Shown: positions 31,807 to 40,413 of the stretch, piece after piece
How the letters are laid out: each line of letters opens with the position of its first letter
Numbering within the stretch: the stretch's first letter is position 1
Assembly: GCF_017873565.1 (NCBI RefSeq)
Contig: NZ_JAGGKH010000003.1
Location: 124,001 to 188,000, forward strand
Origin: Lederbergia galactosidilytica
GTDB taxonomy: Bacteria > Bacillota > Bacilli > Bacillales > Bacillaceae_C
Direction of reading: 5' to 3'
Length of the DNA: 64,000 nt
Notes under the pieces: generated by a model
The model's input: only the letters and a program-made list of their open reading frames with translations
The model's database searches: none
What the model was told of the DNA's origin: nothing
Program-made: the position numbers and the translations under genes

Positions 31807-33076
31807 GATTGAACAGCAATTAGAACAGGGGAAAGAGCAGTTAGCATCAGTGGTCACTCCTGAGGAATTAGAAAATCGATTGAAAAAAGCGCTAGATAAA
31901 ACACCTACAAAAAGGCGGAAATCTCGAATTTGGATCATGGCTGCTGCGCTCGCCTTCCTAACCCTTTTTGTTGGTTATCATTATAATGCCGTAGCTTACT
32001 ATGGCAAAAAGTTAATCGGATTTGGTGAGGTGATGACAGGGACGTTACAGGATTTAAATGATCAAGGAATGGGGCAAGTCATTGATCAATCGACCGATCT
32101 AGCAGAGGGGAATCGTTTATATGTGGATGGCATAATGGCCGATGAGAACCAACTAATTTTATATTATACAATTAAAAACTCTGATGGGGTTAATGGGCAA
32201 AATCTTCCGTATTCGCTTAGTCTTAGCGGCTTTTTGACGAACTCACAGGCTGTAGCGGGGACTGCCTCACTGGATGATACGCAAACGGAGCTAAAAGGTA
32301 TCCAGACCTTTGAACCTGTTAGTGCCTTTTCAAAAAATTTAACATTGCATTTTTTTTATAATCTGGCCAGTGGCGGTCAAATTGAAAGGAGCATAACCTT
32401 CCCTTATAATCCGAATGAAGCTTTCCATACGAGAATGAAACAATCCTTGAAGAAGACGATCAAGGTAGATAAGGGAAAGGTCAAATTCACTTCAATTATT
32501 GCGACACCAACAATGACAACGATCAAAGGAACCTTGAAGGTGGAAAATTTTGATAGGGTTCCACATGCATTGTCTGGAATTGAATTAAAGGCCAATAGCC
32601 AGCTTCTTGAACAACTTGGCAGTGGGAGTACTTCTAGTCTAAAGGGGACTGAGTTTGAGTTACATTACGATCCCCTACCTGATCAACTTGACTCTTTACA
32701 GCTCATCATGAAGGAATTTGTTGGTTATAAGATATTAAATGAAAAAGTTACACTCACTAATATTGGAGAAGGACCGATTGAGTTTGGTGGGGAAAAACTA
32801 TATATCAAACATATTGACGTAAAAAATTGTATAGAAGTGACGATTGCTACTACAGAAGATGTCATGCTTGATGGTGTATCCATAGGAAATGGTGAAGAGG
32901 TGACCCCATTAGAAACAACGGTCAACCAAAAAGAGAGCAAACAAGCAAATGGAGAGATTTTGAAAGAAAGGACACTAGTATTTGAAACACGGACTCAGCC
33001 AGATTATATAATCATTGAAGGGCTGCATTATATGAAAGAATACAAAGAGAAAATAGATATTCCGATTAAAAAATAA
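31784..33076 (+). CDS. Putative anti-sigma factor, DUF4179-like membrane protein
   Basis: A 430-residue single-pass protein. The cytoplasmic N-terminus (about 45 residues, rich in Glu, Gln and Lys) precedes a transmembrane helix IWIMAAALAFLTLFVGY (about 46-63) and a large extracytoplasmic domain of the DUF4179 type, with the early signature IDQSTDLAEGNRLYVDGIMADENQLILYYTIKN (about 97-130). Such proteins are commonly encoded with ECF sigma factors. The start, ATG at 31784 with ACATT/ATGGAGG context, or TTG at 31799 after GGAGGTGAAG, is uncertain. I infer that it holds the sigma factor at the membrane until an envelope signal arrives. Confidence 0.75.
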   Translation: MEVKRLNKIEQQLEQGKEQLASVVTPEELENRLKKALDKTPTKRRKSRIWIMAAALAFLTLFVGYHYNAVAYYGKKLIGFGEVMTGTLQDLNDQGMGQVIDQSTDLAEGNRLYVDGIMADENQLILYYTIKNSDGVNGQNLPYSLSLSGFLTNSQAVAGTASLDDTQTELKGIQTFEPVSAFSKNLTLHFFYNLASGGQIERSITFPYNPNEAFHTRMKQSLKKTIKVDKGKVKFTSIIATPTMTTIKGTLKVENFDRVPHALSGIELKANSQLLEQLGSGSTSSLKGTEFELHYDPLPDQLDSLQLIMKEFVGYKILNEKVTLTNIGEGPIEFGGEKLYIKHIDVKNCIEVTIATTEDVMLDGVSIGNGEEVTPLETTVNQKESKQANGEILKERTLVFETRTQPDYIIIEGLHYMKEYKEKIDIPIKK

Positions 33077-33078
33077 AA

Positions 33079-33109
33079 AGAGCGTGCCTTATTTACATAG
33101 GCATGCTCT
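33079..33109 (-). terminator. Terminator between convergent genes
   Basis: AGAGCGTGCCT (33079-33089) pairs with AGGCATGCTCT (33099-33109) with one G-U pair. Reading the minus strand, TTTTTATTT follows, so it serves the permease gene best; it may also slow plus-strand transcription. Confidence 0.75.
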
Positions 33110-33115
33110 CTAGAT

Positions 33116-33799
33116 TTAAACTGCTGTTTTTCGGATTATTAGAAAAGAAGCGGTCATGTAAAAAAGTGTAAGCGGAATGAACCAAATGCTAAGTTGGAAA
33201 GCTGTATGTTGCACGAACCACTGGAACAAATCCATCCATACTTCAAAATAAGTGATTAATAGAACAGCTAGAGTGATGGAAAAAAGAAATGCTAGACCAA
33301 GAATGAGCAGCCCTTTAAGCGTATACCGCTTTGCGAAAATAGAAATCAAGAGGCCTAGGAAAAAGAAATTCGCGAAACCCATAAAATAAACAATGAATTG
33401 CTTGAAGATATTCCCATCATTGAGATAAGGAAAATGGAAAAAGATAAGTTGATTCCCCCATCCATTTGTCCAATTTTCTATCAATGCAAGGAAAACGAAA
33501 ATGATAGTGAAAAGTAGACTAGAGCGTAATCCCATAATAGCCATGCTCATCCAATAATCCGTTCTCCGTACCGACATGCCCATTGCATAAGCGAAGGTTT
33601 GGCTAAAACCGGTAACTCCCATGACAAACATATAGACGAAAATGTAGCTGAACCCTGTGATCATTATTTTATCATCACCCGGAATAAAGACTGCTATAGT
33701 CAAACCAAATAGAAAGCTTACAAATAAAATAATGAAGGCAATATAGAGCCATGTCCATTTGTCTTGGTTGTGAATTTTCAAGGCCCGTTGAATACTCAT
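33116..33799 (-). CDS. ABC transporter membrane subunit (YtrC/YtrD-like)
   Basis: A 227-residue hydrophobic protein with six predicted membrane helices, for example WTWLYIAFIILFVSFLFGL near the start and LLILGLAFLFSITLAVLLITYF near residue 170. It overlaps the ATPase gene by four bases and is thus its likely partner. It is short for a full permease and probably works as a dimer. No substrate can be deduced; related GntR-linked ABC systems respond to cell-wall-active or other antimicrobial agents. Confidence 0.75.
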   Translation of the reverse strand: MSIQRALKIHNQDKWTWLYIAFIILFVSFLFGLTIAVFIPGDDKIMITGFSYIFVYMFVMGVTGFSQTFAYAMGMSVRRTDYWMSMAIMGLRSSLLFTIIFVFLALIENWTNGWGNQLIFFHFPYLNDGNIFKQFIVYFMGFANFFFLGLLISIFAKRYTLKGLLILGLAFLFSITLAVLLITYFEVWMDLFQWFVQHTAFQLSIWFIPLTLFYMTASFLIIRKTAV

Positions 33800-34689
33800 G
33801 AAGACAACATCCCTTCAGTTTTTGACTTTGTTAAATAAACTATAAGCTGTTGCAAAGAGACCGGTGAGACCCCAAGTCCCCACTGTTTAGCAGCAGATTG
33901 CTCATTAGAGTTTTCATCGCCAATTAATGTAGCTGTCATCGTACCACCCATTCTTTCCTCTTGGATGACTTCTTTTCCTTTTACAAATGACGTAACTTGA
34001 GCGGCCAAACCTGTCACCGTATAGGCAAGCCCACGTAACTCCTCAGAATCTCGGTCAATGATAATATTCCCGCGATCTATAACGATCACATGCTCCAATA
34101 AGTTACTGACCTCATCAATTAGATGGGTAGATAGAATGATCGTACGAGGATGATTTCCGAAATCTGTAATTAATTGATCATAAAATATTTTTCTCGCAAC
34201 CGCATCCAGTCCGAGATAAGGCTCATCAAAAATAGTGAGCGGTGCTCGACTTGCCAGCCCGACAATAATTCCAACTGCTGAATGCATACCGCGTGATAAT
34301 TTCTTAACTCTTTTTTTAAGAGGTAGATCAAACTCTTTTACGAGCTTCAATGCATACTCTTGATCCCAATTTTTAAACAGAGAGGCTGAAACTTCCAATA
34401 CATCACGAACCCGATAATTATCCGGATACTTCTGACTTTCTTTAATAAAGCAAATTTTTTCTAAGACTTGCTGATTTTCATAAGGATGTTCACCAAACAC
34501 TCTTAGCACACCATCTGTTGAAAAGATCTGAGCTGTGATCAACTTCATTAATGTTGTTTTCCCAGCTCCATTTCTTCCAAGTAGTCCATATATTTTATCC
34601 TCTTTGATTGAAAGATTGATATCATTGATGACCTTGCTATCATCATCATATGTCATTGAAAGCTGTTGGATATCAATAATTTTAGTCAT
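33796..34689 (-). CDS. ABC transporter ATPase (YtrB-like)
   Basis: A 297-residue ATP-binding subunit. Walker A GRNGAGKTT (about residues 38-46), signature LSRGMHSAVG (a deviating form of LSGGQ, about 134-143), Walker B LTIFDEPYLGLD (about 151-162) and switch LSTHLIDEV are present. The C-terminal 90 residues are not part of the catalytic core. It overlaps the GntR gene upstream and the permease gene downstream, forming a compact three-gene operon. Confidence 0.88.
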   Translation of the reverse strand: MTKIIDIQQLSMTYDDDSKVINDINLSIKEDKIYGLLGRNGAGKTTLMKLITAQIFSTDGVLRVFGEHPYENQQVLEKICFIKESQKYPDNYRVRDVLEVSASLFKNWDQEYALKLVKEFDLPLKKRVKKLSRGMHSAVGIIVGLASRAPLTIFDEPYLGLDAVARKIFYDQLITDFGNHPRTIILSTHLIDEVSNLLEHVIVIDRGNIIIDRDSEELRGLAYTVTGLAAQVTSFVKGKEVIQEERMGGTMTATLIGDENSNEQSAAKQWGLGVSPVSLQQLIVYLTKSKTEGMLSS

Positions 34690-35056
34690 GCTTTCTCCCC
34701 CCTCTTTGTACCATCTCTGTTAGCTGGTCAATCGTCATACCTAACTTCTTTGCTTCTTGAATCATCGTTAAGACATACTGTTCGTAAAATTGTTCCTTAC
34801 GTTTCTCTAATACTTTTGTGCGTGCTCCTTCTGTCACAAACATGCCAATCCCTCGCTTTTTATATAAAATCCCTTCATCTACTAACAAATTCACACCTTT
34901 AGCGGCCGTAGCTGGATTGATTTTGTAAAATGAGGCAAATTGATTCGTGGAAGGAACTTGCTGCTCCTCTAAAAGAGAACCTTCTATTATGTCATCCTCG
35001 ATTCGTTCGGCGATTTGCTGGAAAATAGGCCGTCCATCGTCAATTAAATGTGTCAC
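34682..35056 (-). CDS. GntR-family repressor, YtrA subfamily
   Basis: A 124-residue regulator: winged helix at the N-terminus (PIFQQIAERIEDDIIEGSLLEEQQVPSTNQFASFYKINPATAAKGVNLLVDEGILYKKRGIGMFV, residues about 9-75) and only a short C-terminal tail, as in YtrA-type members linked to ABC genes. GTG at 35054-35056 follows GGTGGTGAAG. It should repress its own operon through the inverted repeat overlapping the promoter. Confidence 0.9.
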   Translation of the reverse strand: MTHLIDDGRPIFQQIAERIEDDIIEGSLLEEQQVPSTNQFASFYKINPATAAKGVNLLVDEGILYKKRGIGMFVTEGARTKVLEKRKEQFYEQYVLTMIQEAKKLGMTIDQLTEMVQRGGRKHD

Positions 35057-35073
35057 AACTTCACCACCATATC

Positions 35074-35123
35074 GGTTAGTTACTTATGTAATTAACCATA
35101 CAACACTCTTGAAACGGTGTCAA
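35074..35123 (-). promoter_or_regulatory. Promoter and GntR operator of the ytr-like operon
   Basis: On the minus strand TTGACA (35118-35123) is 17 bp from TATGGT (35095-35100). The inverted repeat GGTTAGTTAC (35074-35083) and GTAATTAACC (35088-35097), separated by TTAT, overlaps the -10 box and the start site. This is the expected place for GntR autorepression. Confidence 0.7.
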
Positions 35124-35138
35124 TATAATTTGTAAAAA

Positions 35139-35288
35139 ATGGGCAGAGGGCAATACATAGATGCAATGGCTAATAAAAGAGGGACAAATGCTAGGAATAT
35201 CGCAAAGGCTAATAGAAATGCCCTAACGGCTAATAGGAATATCACAATGGCTAATAGACTAGTTGCAATGGCTAATAGATCAGTATAA
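35139..35288 (+). repeat. Six imperfect 21-bp tandem repeats forming an open reading frame
   Basis: The core GGCTAATA recurs with starts at 35168, 35189 (as TGCTAGGA), 35207, 35228, 35249 and 35270, spacing 21, 18, 21, 21 and 21 bases. Because all spacings are multiples of three, the array stays open from ATG at 35139 to TAA at 35286-35288 and would encode a 49-residue protein with units like ANRNIAK, ANRNALT, ANRNITM and MANRLVA. There is no ribosome binding site before the ATG, so expression is doubtful. It lies between the divergent GntR operon and the MMPL gene. Confidence 0.6.
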
Positions 35289-35393
35289 AGCCTAAAAAAA
35301 GATGGGGGATCACTCGTAATCTGTCATTCACACTGCGTTCATATTGGATTTTTACAATCGAGCTATAAAGAAAAGAGTAGGAGATGAGTTAAA

Positions 35394-37592
35394 ATGCTTC
35401 GTCCATTTCGCAAGATTGTCCAGTTTTCGAGTAGTTCCAAGGGTGCGAAAATCACTCTGATTGTTTGGCTCGTCGTGGTTGCAATCTTGAGTGCCGTCGC
35501 GCCAGGGGCCAAAGAGAATGCAGTGAGTAGTCAGGAAGCAAGTGTGAGGGAGAATCAGCCTTCTGAAATTGCCGAGCAAATCATGGAAGAACACTTCCCG
35601 TCAGATGATGGGTTGCCGGCTTTACTTGTGTTTCATCGGGAGGGAAAAATTACAGATCGGGACCGAGAAAAGCTAACAGAATTAAGTGAATGGTTAGCAT
35701 CTGATGAGCGGCCCAATTATATTTCAAGTGCGTTACCGTATCATCAATTTCCAAGAGAAATTCAGAATCAGATGTTTTCTGAGGATGAATCGACTCTATT
35801 ATTCAATATTTCCATTCAACCGGAATCAGATTCCGATCAAACTTTAGCAGCACTGGATAAAATTCGCGATAAGGTTAAAGAAATTGGCTTGGATGGATTA
35901 CAATTTGAAATTACGGGGCCAGCGGGAATTTCCGCGGATACGATTTCTCTATTCAGAAATGCCGATTTTGTTTTAATGTTAGCCACGGTTGTGTTGATTT
36001 TTATTCTTTTAATCTTGATTTATCGCTCACCGTTATTAGCGTTAACGCCGCTTGTGATTGCAGGCATTGTCTATGGTGTAGTTGATCGAATCCTAGGTCT
36101 TGCCGGAAAAAATGGTTGGTTTACTGTCGACAGTTCAGCCATTTCGATCATGCTTGTCTTATTATTCGCTGTACTCACTGATTATAGTTTGTTCGTTTTC
36201 TCGAGATATCGTGAGGAACTGAAAAGGCAAGAATCAAAGTATGATGCGATGGGTGAAGCAATCTATCATATTTCAGAACCGATTGTCTTTAGCGGAGGCA
36301 CCGTATTTCTAGCGATGCTTACACTGTTTACAACGATCTTCCAACCGTATAATCATTTTGCTCCAGTTTTCTCCGTTGCTGTGATCGTGATTTTAATCGC
36401 TGGTTTAACTCTAATTCCAAGTATTTTCGCTTTAATGGGGAGGAAAGCTTTCTGGCCATTTGTACCAACAGTGGAGAAAAGAGAAAGCAAGAAGGAAGGT
36501 CTATGGTCTAAAATAAGTCAGCTAGTGAAAAAGCGTCCAGCTATAATGGGAGGAATATTGCTGATAATTTTATTAATAGGCGCCTTCAATGCTACTTCGA
36601 TGAAGTTTTCTTTTAACTTATTAAAATCTTTTCCAGATGACATGCCTTCTCGACAAGGATTCGAATTATTGGAAGACCATTACCCTGCTGGAGAATTAGC
36701 ACCAGTTACGGTTATTTTAAAAGCAGCATCAGACATCGAGGTGAATGATGACTGGATAAAGCAAGTGAATGAATTAACAGATCAATTACAGCAACAGGAG
36801 GGAGTAGAATCAGTTTCTCCAAGTTTGACAGCGGAAATGGCCCAGGACCCAGCCAACTTACCACGGAATTTCTTGGCAGATTCCCAGCAAGTGATCAAGT
36901 TTCAGCTTATATTAGCAGAAAATCCATACAGTGTTGAGGCTTTAGACACGATTCAAGATTTGCGTGATTCAAGCGGGAAAATCCTTAAAGACAGTGGATT
37001 CTCACCGAGTGATGTGGAACTACATTATGCTGGACAAACAGCCAAGCAATTAGATGTGCGCACAATGAATCAAAGAGATATGATCGTATTATTTTCACTC
37101 GTAACAATATTACTAACGGTGATTCTCGGTTTTCAAACGAAATCTGTTCTAATGCCGATTCTGATGATGGGAACGATTCTATTATCCTATTTTGCATCCC
37201 TTGGTTTTAGTTGGTGGATTTTCAAATATGGATTGGGGTATGAGGCCATAAGCTATCGATTACCAGTGTATACTTTTGTCTTTATGGTTGCACTCGGAAT
37301 TGATTATAATATTATGCTCGTTTCCCGAATTCGCGAAGAAGCGTTACAACTTCCATGGAAAGAGGCAGTGGCTAAGGGAGTATCTGTAACGGGTGGGGTT
37401 ATCTCTTCCGCTGGTTTAATCCTAGCTGCCACCTTTGCCGTCCTTATGACCCAGCCTCTACAGGAACTATTTTTATTTGGGTTCACGATGGCACTAGGAA
37501 TTCTCTTGGATACTTTCTTAATTAGAGGCATTTTCTTACCATCTATTTTGATTCTAACTCATGGTAAAGATAAAAAAATTTCCGGCGATTGA
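35394..37592 (+). CDS. MMPL-family (RND superfamily) exporter, YdfJ-like
   Basis: A 732-residue transporter with 12 predicted helices in two MMPL halves, each a helix, an extracytoplasmic domain of about 150 residues and five further helices. Motifs include LLFAVLTDYSLFVFSRYREEL (about residues 254-274) and, in the second half, FMVALGIDYNIMLVSRIREE (about 632-651), both with the GxDY-type Asp-Tyr that relays protons. The length fits YdfJ of B. subtilis. ATG at 35394 follows AGGAGATGAG. A two-component system 130 bp downstream may regulate it. Substrate unknown; lipids or hydrophobic drugs are usual. Confidence 0.85.
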   Translation: MLRPFRKIVQFSSSSKGAKITLIVWLVVVAILSAVAPGAKENAVSSQEASVRENQPSEIAEQIMEEHFPSDDGLPALLVFHREGKITDRDREKLTELSEWLASDERPNYISSALPYHQFPREIQNQMFSEDESTLLFNISIQPESDSDQTLAALDKIRDKVKEIGLDGLQFEITGPAGISADTISLFRNADFVLMLATVVLIFILLILIYRSPLLALTPLVIAGIVYGVVDRILGLAGKNGWFTVDSSAISIMLVLLFAVLTDYSLFVFSRYREELKRQESKYDAMGEAIYHISEPIVFSGGTVFLAMLTLFTTIFQPYNHFAPVFSVAVIVILIAGLTLIPSIFALMGRKAFWPFVPTVEKRESKKEGLWSKISQLVKKRPAIMGGILLIILLIGAFNATSMKFSFNLLKSFPDDMPSRQGFELLEDHYPAGELAPVTVILKAASDIEVNDDWIKQVNELTDQLQQQEGVESVSPSLTAEMAQDPANLPRNFLADSQQVIKFQLILAENPYSVEALDTIQDLRDSSGKILKDSGFSPSDVELHYAGQTAKQLDVRTMNQRDMIVLFSLVTILLTVILGFQTKSVLMPILMMGTILLSYFASLGFSWWIFKYGLGYEAISYRLPVYTFVFMVALGIDYNIMLVSRIREEALQLPWKEAVAKGVSVTGGVISSAGLILAATFAVLMTQPLQELFLFGFTMALGILLDTFLIRGIFLPSILILTHGKDKKISGD

Positions 37593-37599
37593 ACCCTAG

Positions 37600-37640
37600 G
37601 CAGAGTGTTGTTAAGCACTCTGTCTGTTTCTATCTGTTAA
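37600..37640 (+). terminator. Terminator after the MMPL gene
   Basis: GCAGAGTG (from 37600) pairs with CACTCTGT (to 37623), followed by the imperfect T tract CTGTTTCT. Confidence 0.6.
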
Positions 37641-37724
37641 TTGTCCTCAATCACTTTAGAAAAATAGCCATCATTTTGTTTCAAGAAGAAATTACGGTAC
37701 AGTTATAGAAAAAGGGGTGGTGTG

Positions 37725-38405
37725 ATGCAAACTCGAATGCTAATCGTGGATGATGATCCTCATATTCGTGAACTTTTACGTTTTTATTTGCAAAGAGAAC
37801 GTTTTGAAGTATTGGCAGCCGAAGATGGAGAGGCGGCTTCTCAATTGCTTGAACAGGAGCAAGTTCATTTAGCCATTGTAGATGTAATGATGCCTGGAAA
37901 AAATGGTTGGGAATTATGTGAGGAAATTCGCCAATTTTACGATATTCCCGTTATTTTATTAACAGCTAGAGGAGAAATGGAAGATAAAGCGAAAGGCTTT
38001 TTATCGGGCACAGATGATTATGTTGTAAAGCCCTTTGAGCCAGAAGAATTATTGTTCCGCATTCGTGCGTTGCTGAGGCGCTATCAAATGGTTTCGGATA
38101 ATATTATCACCTTAAATAAGACAGTGATTGATCGAAATAAATACGAAGTCAAAGTCGGTGAAAAGCATTTGGAATTACCTCTAAAAGAATTTCAACTTTT
38201 GGCCCAGCTTGCCAGCCAGCCGGATCGTATCTATACCCGAGAACAATTATTGGATTTAGTCTGGGGACAGGACTTTGTAGGGGATTATCGGACAATTGAT
38301 GTTCATATTAAGCGTCTGCGCGAACGTTTTCGTGGTCTTACGGATGATTTTAAAATCGTCACCATTCGCGGACTCGGTTATAAGTTAGAGGCAAGAGAGA
38401 AATGA
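37725..38405 (+). CDS. OmpR/PhoB-family response regulator
   Basis: A 226-residue regulator. The receiver domain has VDDDP, the phospho-acceptor Asp53 in AIVDVMMPG and Lys in YVVKPFEPEEL near residue 102. The C-terminal winged helix (about 130-224) ends with the usual DFVGDYRTIDVHIKRLRERF and VTIRGLGYKLE. I chose ATG at 37725 over the preceding GTG at 37722 because of spacing from AAAGGGGTGG. The four-base overlap with the kinase gene indicates one operon. Confidence 0.92.
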   Translation: MQTRMLIVDDDPHIRELLRFYLQRERFEVLAAEDGEAASQLLEQEQVHLAIVDVMMPGKNGWELCEEIRQFYDIPVILLTARGEMEDKAKGFLSGTDDYVVKPFEPEELLFRIRALLRRYQMVSDNIITLNKTVIDRNKYEVKVGEKHLELPLKEFQLLAQLASQPDRIYTREQLLDLVWGQDFVGDYRTIDVHIKRLRERFRGLTDDFKIVTIRGLGYKLEAREK

Positions 38406-39784
38406 AAACTTTATATGTTCGGATCGTTCTTACCTTTGCCCTTATTGCCCTAATCAGTGGTGTGATTGCCTTTTTATTTTCAAATCTCTATTATCAAATT
38501 AAGTTAAAAGATTATAACGAAGAAAAAATTTTAGAAGTAGCACAGGAAATTAGCTTTTTATATGAGCATTCAGATGACAACATGCCTGTGGATGAGTATT
38601 TAAATCGGATCGCCAATATGAACTTTCAGCTGTACTTGGTGAATCAAGACATGGAGGGCTTTCGGTTTGGAGATGAATTCCGCAGTTATGCATTAGATGG
38701 AGCTATAATTCAATCAGTATTAAATGGCGAGACGTATCATGGAATTTCCGAATTCCAAAGCAGTCTATTTGTGACGGGGTTTTTCAAAGATGATATAAAA
38801 AATAGTATCGGCATACCAATAAAAGTGGATGGGAAAATTCAAGCCTTATTTGTGCGCCCTAATGTGGAAAAGCAATTCGGAGAAATGCGAATCGTCTTTA
38901 GTATCCTTTTAGGTCTTACTTTTTTAATTAGTTTAGCTTTGATTGCCATTTTTGCGGGTTTTCTTGTCCGGCCTATAAAAAAGCTGACGAAGGCGACAAA
39001 AAGAATTGCGGGTGGACATTATGATATTCAGCTTGATCGCAATCGAAGAGATGAGATTGGCGACCTTGCACGTGATTTTGAGCGAATGGCGATATCTTTG
39101 AAAAAGCTAGACGATATGCGGCAAGAATTTGTTTCCAATGTTTCTCATGAAATTCAGTCTCCTTTAACATCGATCCGTGGTTTTACAAAAGCGATCCGCA
39201 CTAAATCGGTATCTGCTGAACAGGCTGATCAATATTTAGAAATTATAGAAAAGGAGAGTGGGCGACTGTCTTCATTAAGCAAGCAACTTTTGATGCTATC
39301 TTCGCTTGATAAAGAAGCAAAAGTGCTTCATAAAGAGTCATTTCGCTTGGATGAACAAATTCGTGAAATCGTCTTGTTGACTGAGTGGGAATGGAATACG
39401 AAAAACCTTAAGCTTGAATTGGATTTACCAGAAATTGTGGTAAAAGCAGATCGACAATTACTCCAACAAGTTTGGACAAATCTTTTAATCAACAGTATCA
39501 AATTCACAGCAGAAGCTGGGACTATTTTCATCTCTGCTGCGATTGATGACCAAATCCTAGTCACATTTCGAGATACAGGAACAGGAATACCTGAAGAGGA
39601 ACTTCCTTATATATTCGATCGATTTTATATGGCAGACAAATCGCGAAATCGAGCCCAAGCCGGTAGCGGTTTAGGACTGTCTGTTGTGAAGAAAATTATT
39701 GATCTTCATGAAGGAGAGATAGAAGTGACAAGTAAGCTTGAGGAAGGAACAGAGTTCATAACCCGATTGCCTTGGCGAGAATAA
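38402..39784 (+). CDS. Sensor histidine kinase (HAMP, HisKA, HATPase)
   Basis: A 460-residue kinase: helix 1 (about 5-28), extracytoplasmic sensor domain (about 29-162), helix 2 (about 163-188), HAMP (about 189-240), dimerisation domain with phospho-acceptor His249 in NVSHEIQSPLTS, and ATPase domain with LINSIKF, FRDTGTGIPEEELPYIFDRFY and GSGLGLSVVKKI. The HEIQSP form, rather than HELRTP, is common in a Bacillus kinase subset. Partner of the regulator before it; signal unknown, possibly the substrate of the neighbouring MMPL pump. Confidence 0.92.
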   Translation: MKTLYVRIVLTFALIALISGVIAFLFSNLYYQIKLKDYNEEKILEVAQEISFLYEHSDDNMPVDEYLNRIANMNFQLYLVNQDMEGFRFGDEFRSYALDGAIIQSVLNGETYHGISEFQSSLFVTGFFKDDIKNSIGIPIKVDGKIQALFVRPNVEKQFGEMRIVFSILLGLTFLISLALIAIFAGFLVRPIKKLTKATKRIAGGHYDIQLDRNRRDEIGDLARDFERMAISLKKLDDMRQEFVSNVSHEIQSPLTSIRGFTKAIRTKSVSAEQADQYLEIIEKESGRLSSLSKQLLMLSSLDKEAKVLHKESFRLDEQIREIVLLTEWEWNTKNLKLELDLPEIVVKADRQLLQQVWTNLLINSIKFTAEAGTIFISAAIDDQILVTFRDTGTGIPEEELPYIFDRFYMADKSRNRAQAGSGLGLSVVKKIIDLHEGEIEVTSKLEEGTEFITRLPWRE

Positions 39785-39810
39785 GATCTCCATTAAACGA
39801 GAATTTTTAA

Positions 39811-40096
39811 ATGAAAAAGGTAAATCTTTTAATGAGCGTGATTCTAAACTTAGCTATACTCGTATCTTTAGTGGGTATGTCTATATTTGACTGCTCACTT
39901 TTTTCATAAATTCATAACTACTAAGAACAAATTATTTATTTAGACCACACAATTTACAATCCTCGGGCTTTTCTCTGTGTTGTTTTATTTTGTTGGGCCA
40001 ACTGATTATGAAGGGTTCTTAGCAAAATTAGTATTGGCAAGTTTCATAATCGCAGCAGGAAATCTCCTCAAGAAATATAAAAAACCGAATGATTGA
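39811..40096 (+). pseudogene. Broken gene for a small three-helix membrane protein
   Basis: ATG at 39811 opens MKKVNLLMSVILNLAILVSL..., a hydrophobic helix, and stops at 39907-39909. In the next frame sequence continues as YLTAHFFHKFITTKNKLFI, meets TAG at 39941-39943, and then reads TILGLFSVLFYFVGPTDYEG and KLVLASFIIAAGNLLKKYKK to TGA at 40094-40096. The pieces join into a plausible protein of about 95 residues with three membrane segments and a basic tail, disrupted by one frameshift and one stop codon. Family not recognised. No strong ribosome binding site precedes the ATG. Confidence 0.5.
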
Positions 40097-40121
40097 TATG
40101 CAATATGCGTTTGAAATTTCA

Positions 40122-40287
40122 TGTGGATAAGATTGTGTATAATCATCGTTACGAATAGAATAAACATGATTAAATGGGGATATTAATCATCGATGTGGAT
40201 AAGTAAGAAATAAACTGTGGATAATGTGCAAAAACTGAATATTTCCCTGTATAATTGTGTTAATAATGTGTATAACTTTGTGGATTA
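40122..40287 (+). other. Cluster of DnaA boxes
   Basis: Five perfect matches to the DnaA box (TTATNCACA, here as TGTGNATAA) occur in one orientation at 40122-40130, 40134-40142, 40194-40202, 40216-40224 and 40267-40275, with a sixth at 40279-40287 (TGTGGATTA, one mismatch) and a weaker TGTGTTAAT at 40256. Three are the strongest form TGTGGATAA. There is no dnaA, dnaN or other origin gene nearby, so this resembles the DnaA-box clusters that titrate DnaA in B. subtilis rather than oriC. The rest of 40097-40370 is AT-rich and gene-free. Confidence 0.75.
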
Positions 40288-40370
40288 TTTATGTATGAAT
40301 TTCCGGCACATATTTAGTTAGACACGCAGGAAATGGCTTGAACTATATTATTCTAATGCTCCATACAATT

Positions 40371-40403
40371 ACAAAAAGCAGGGGAAAAACTCTCCACCTG
40401 CTT
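40371..40403 (-). terminator. Terminator of the CopD-like gene
   Basis: AAGCAGG (40376-40382) pairs with CCTGCTT (40397-40403), with GGGG/TCTCC pairing possible inside; the minus strand continues into TTTTT. Confidence 0.7.
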
Positions 40404-40413
40404 ATATAAAAAG

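Noticed and set aside
40122-40287. Replication origin (oriC)
   Set aside because: DnaA boxes are present but none of dnaA, dnaN, rpmH or other origin genes, and no clear AT-rich unwinding element between box groups.
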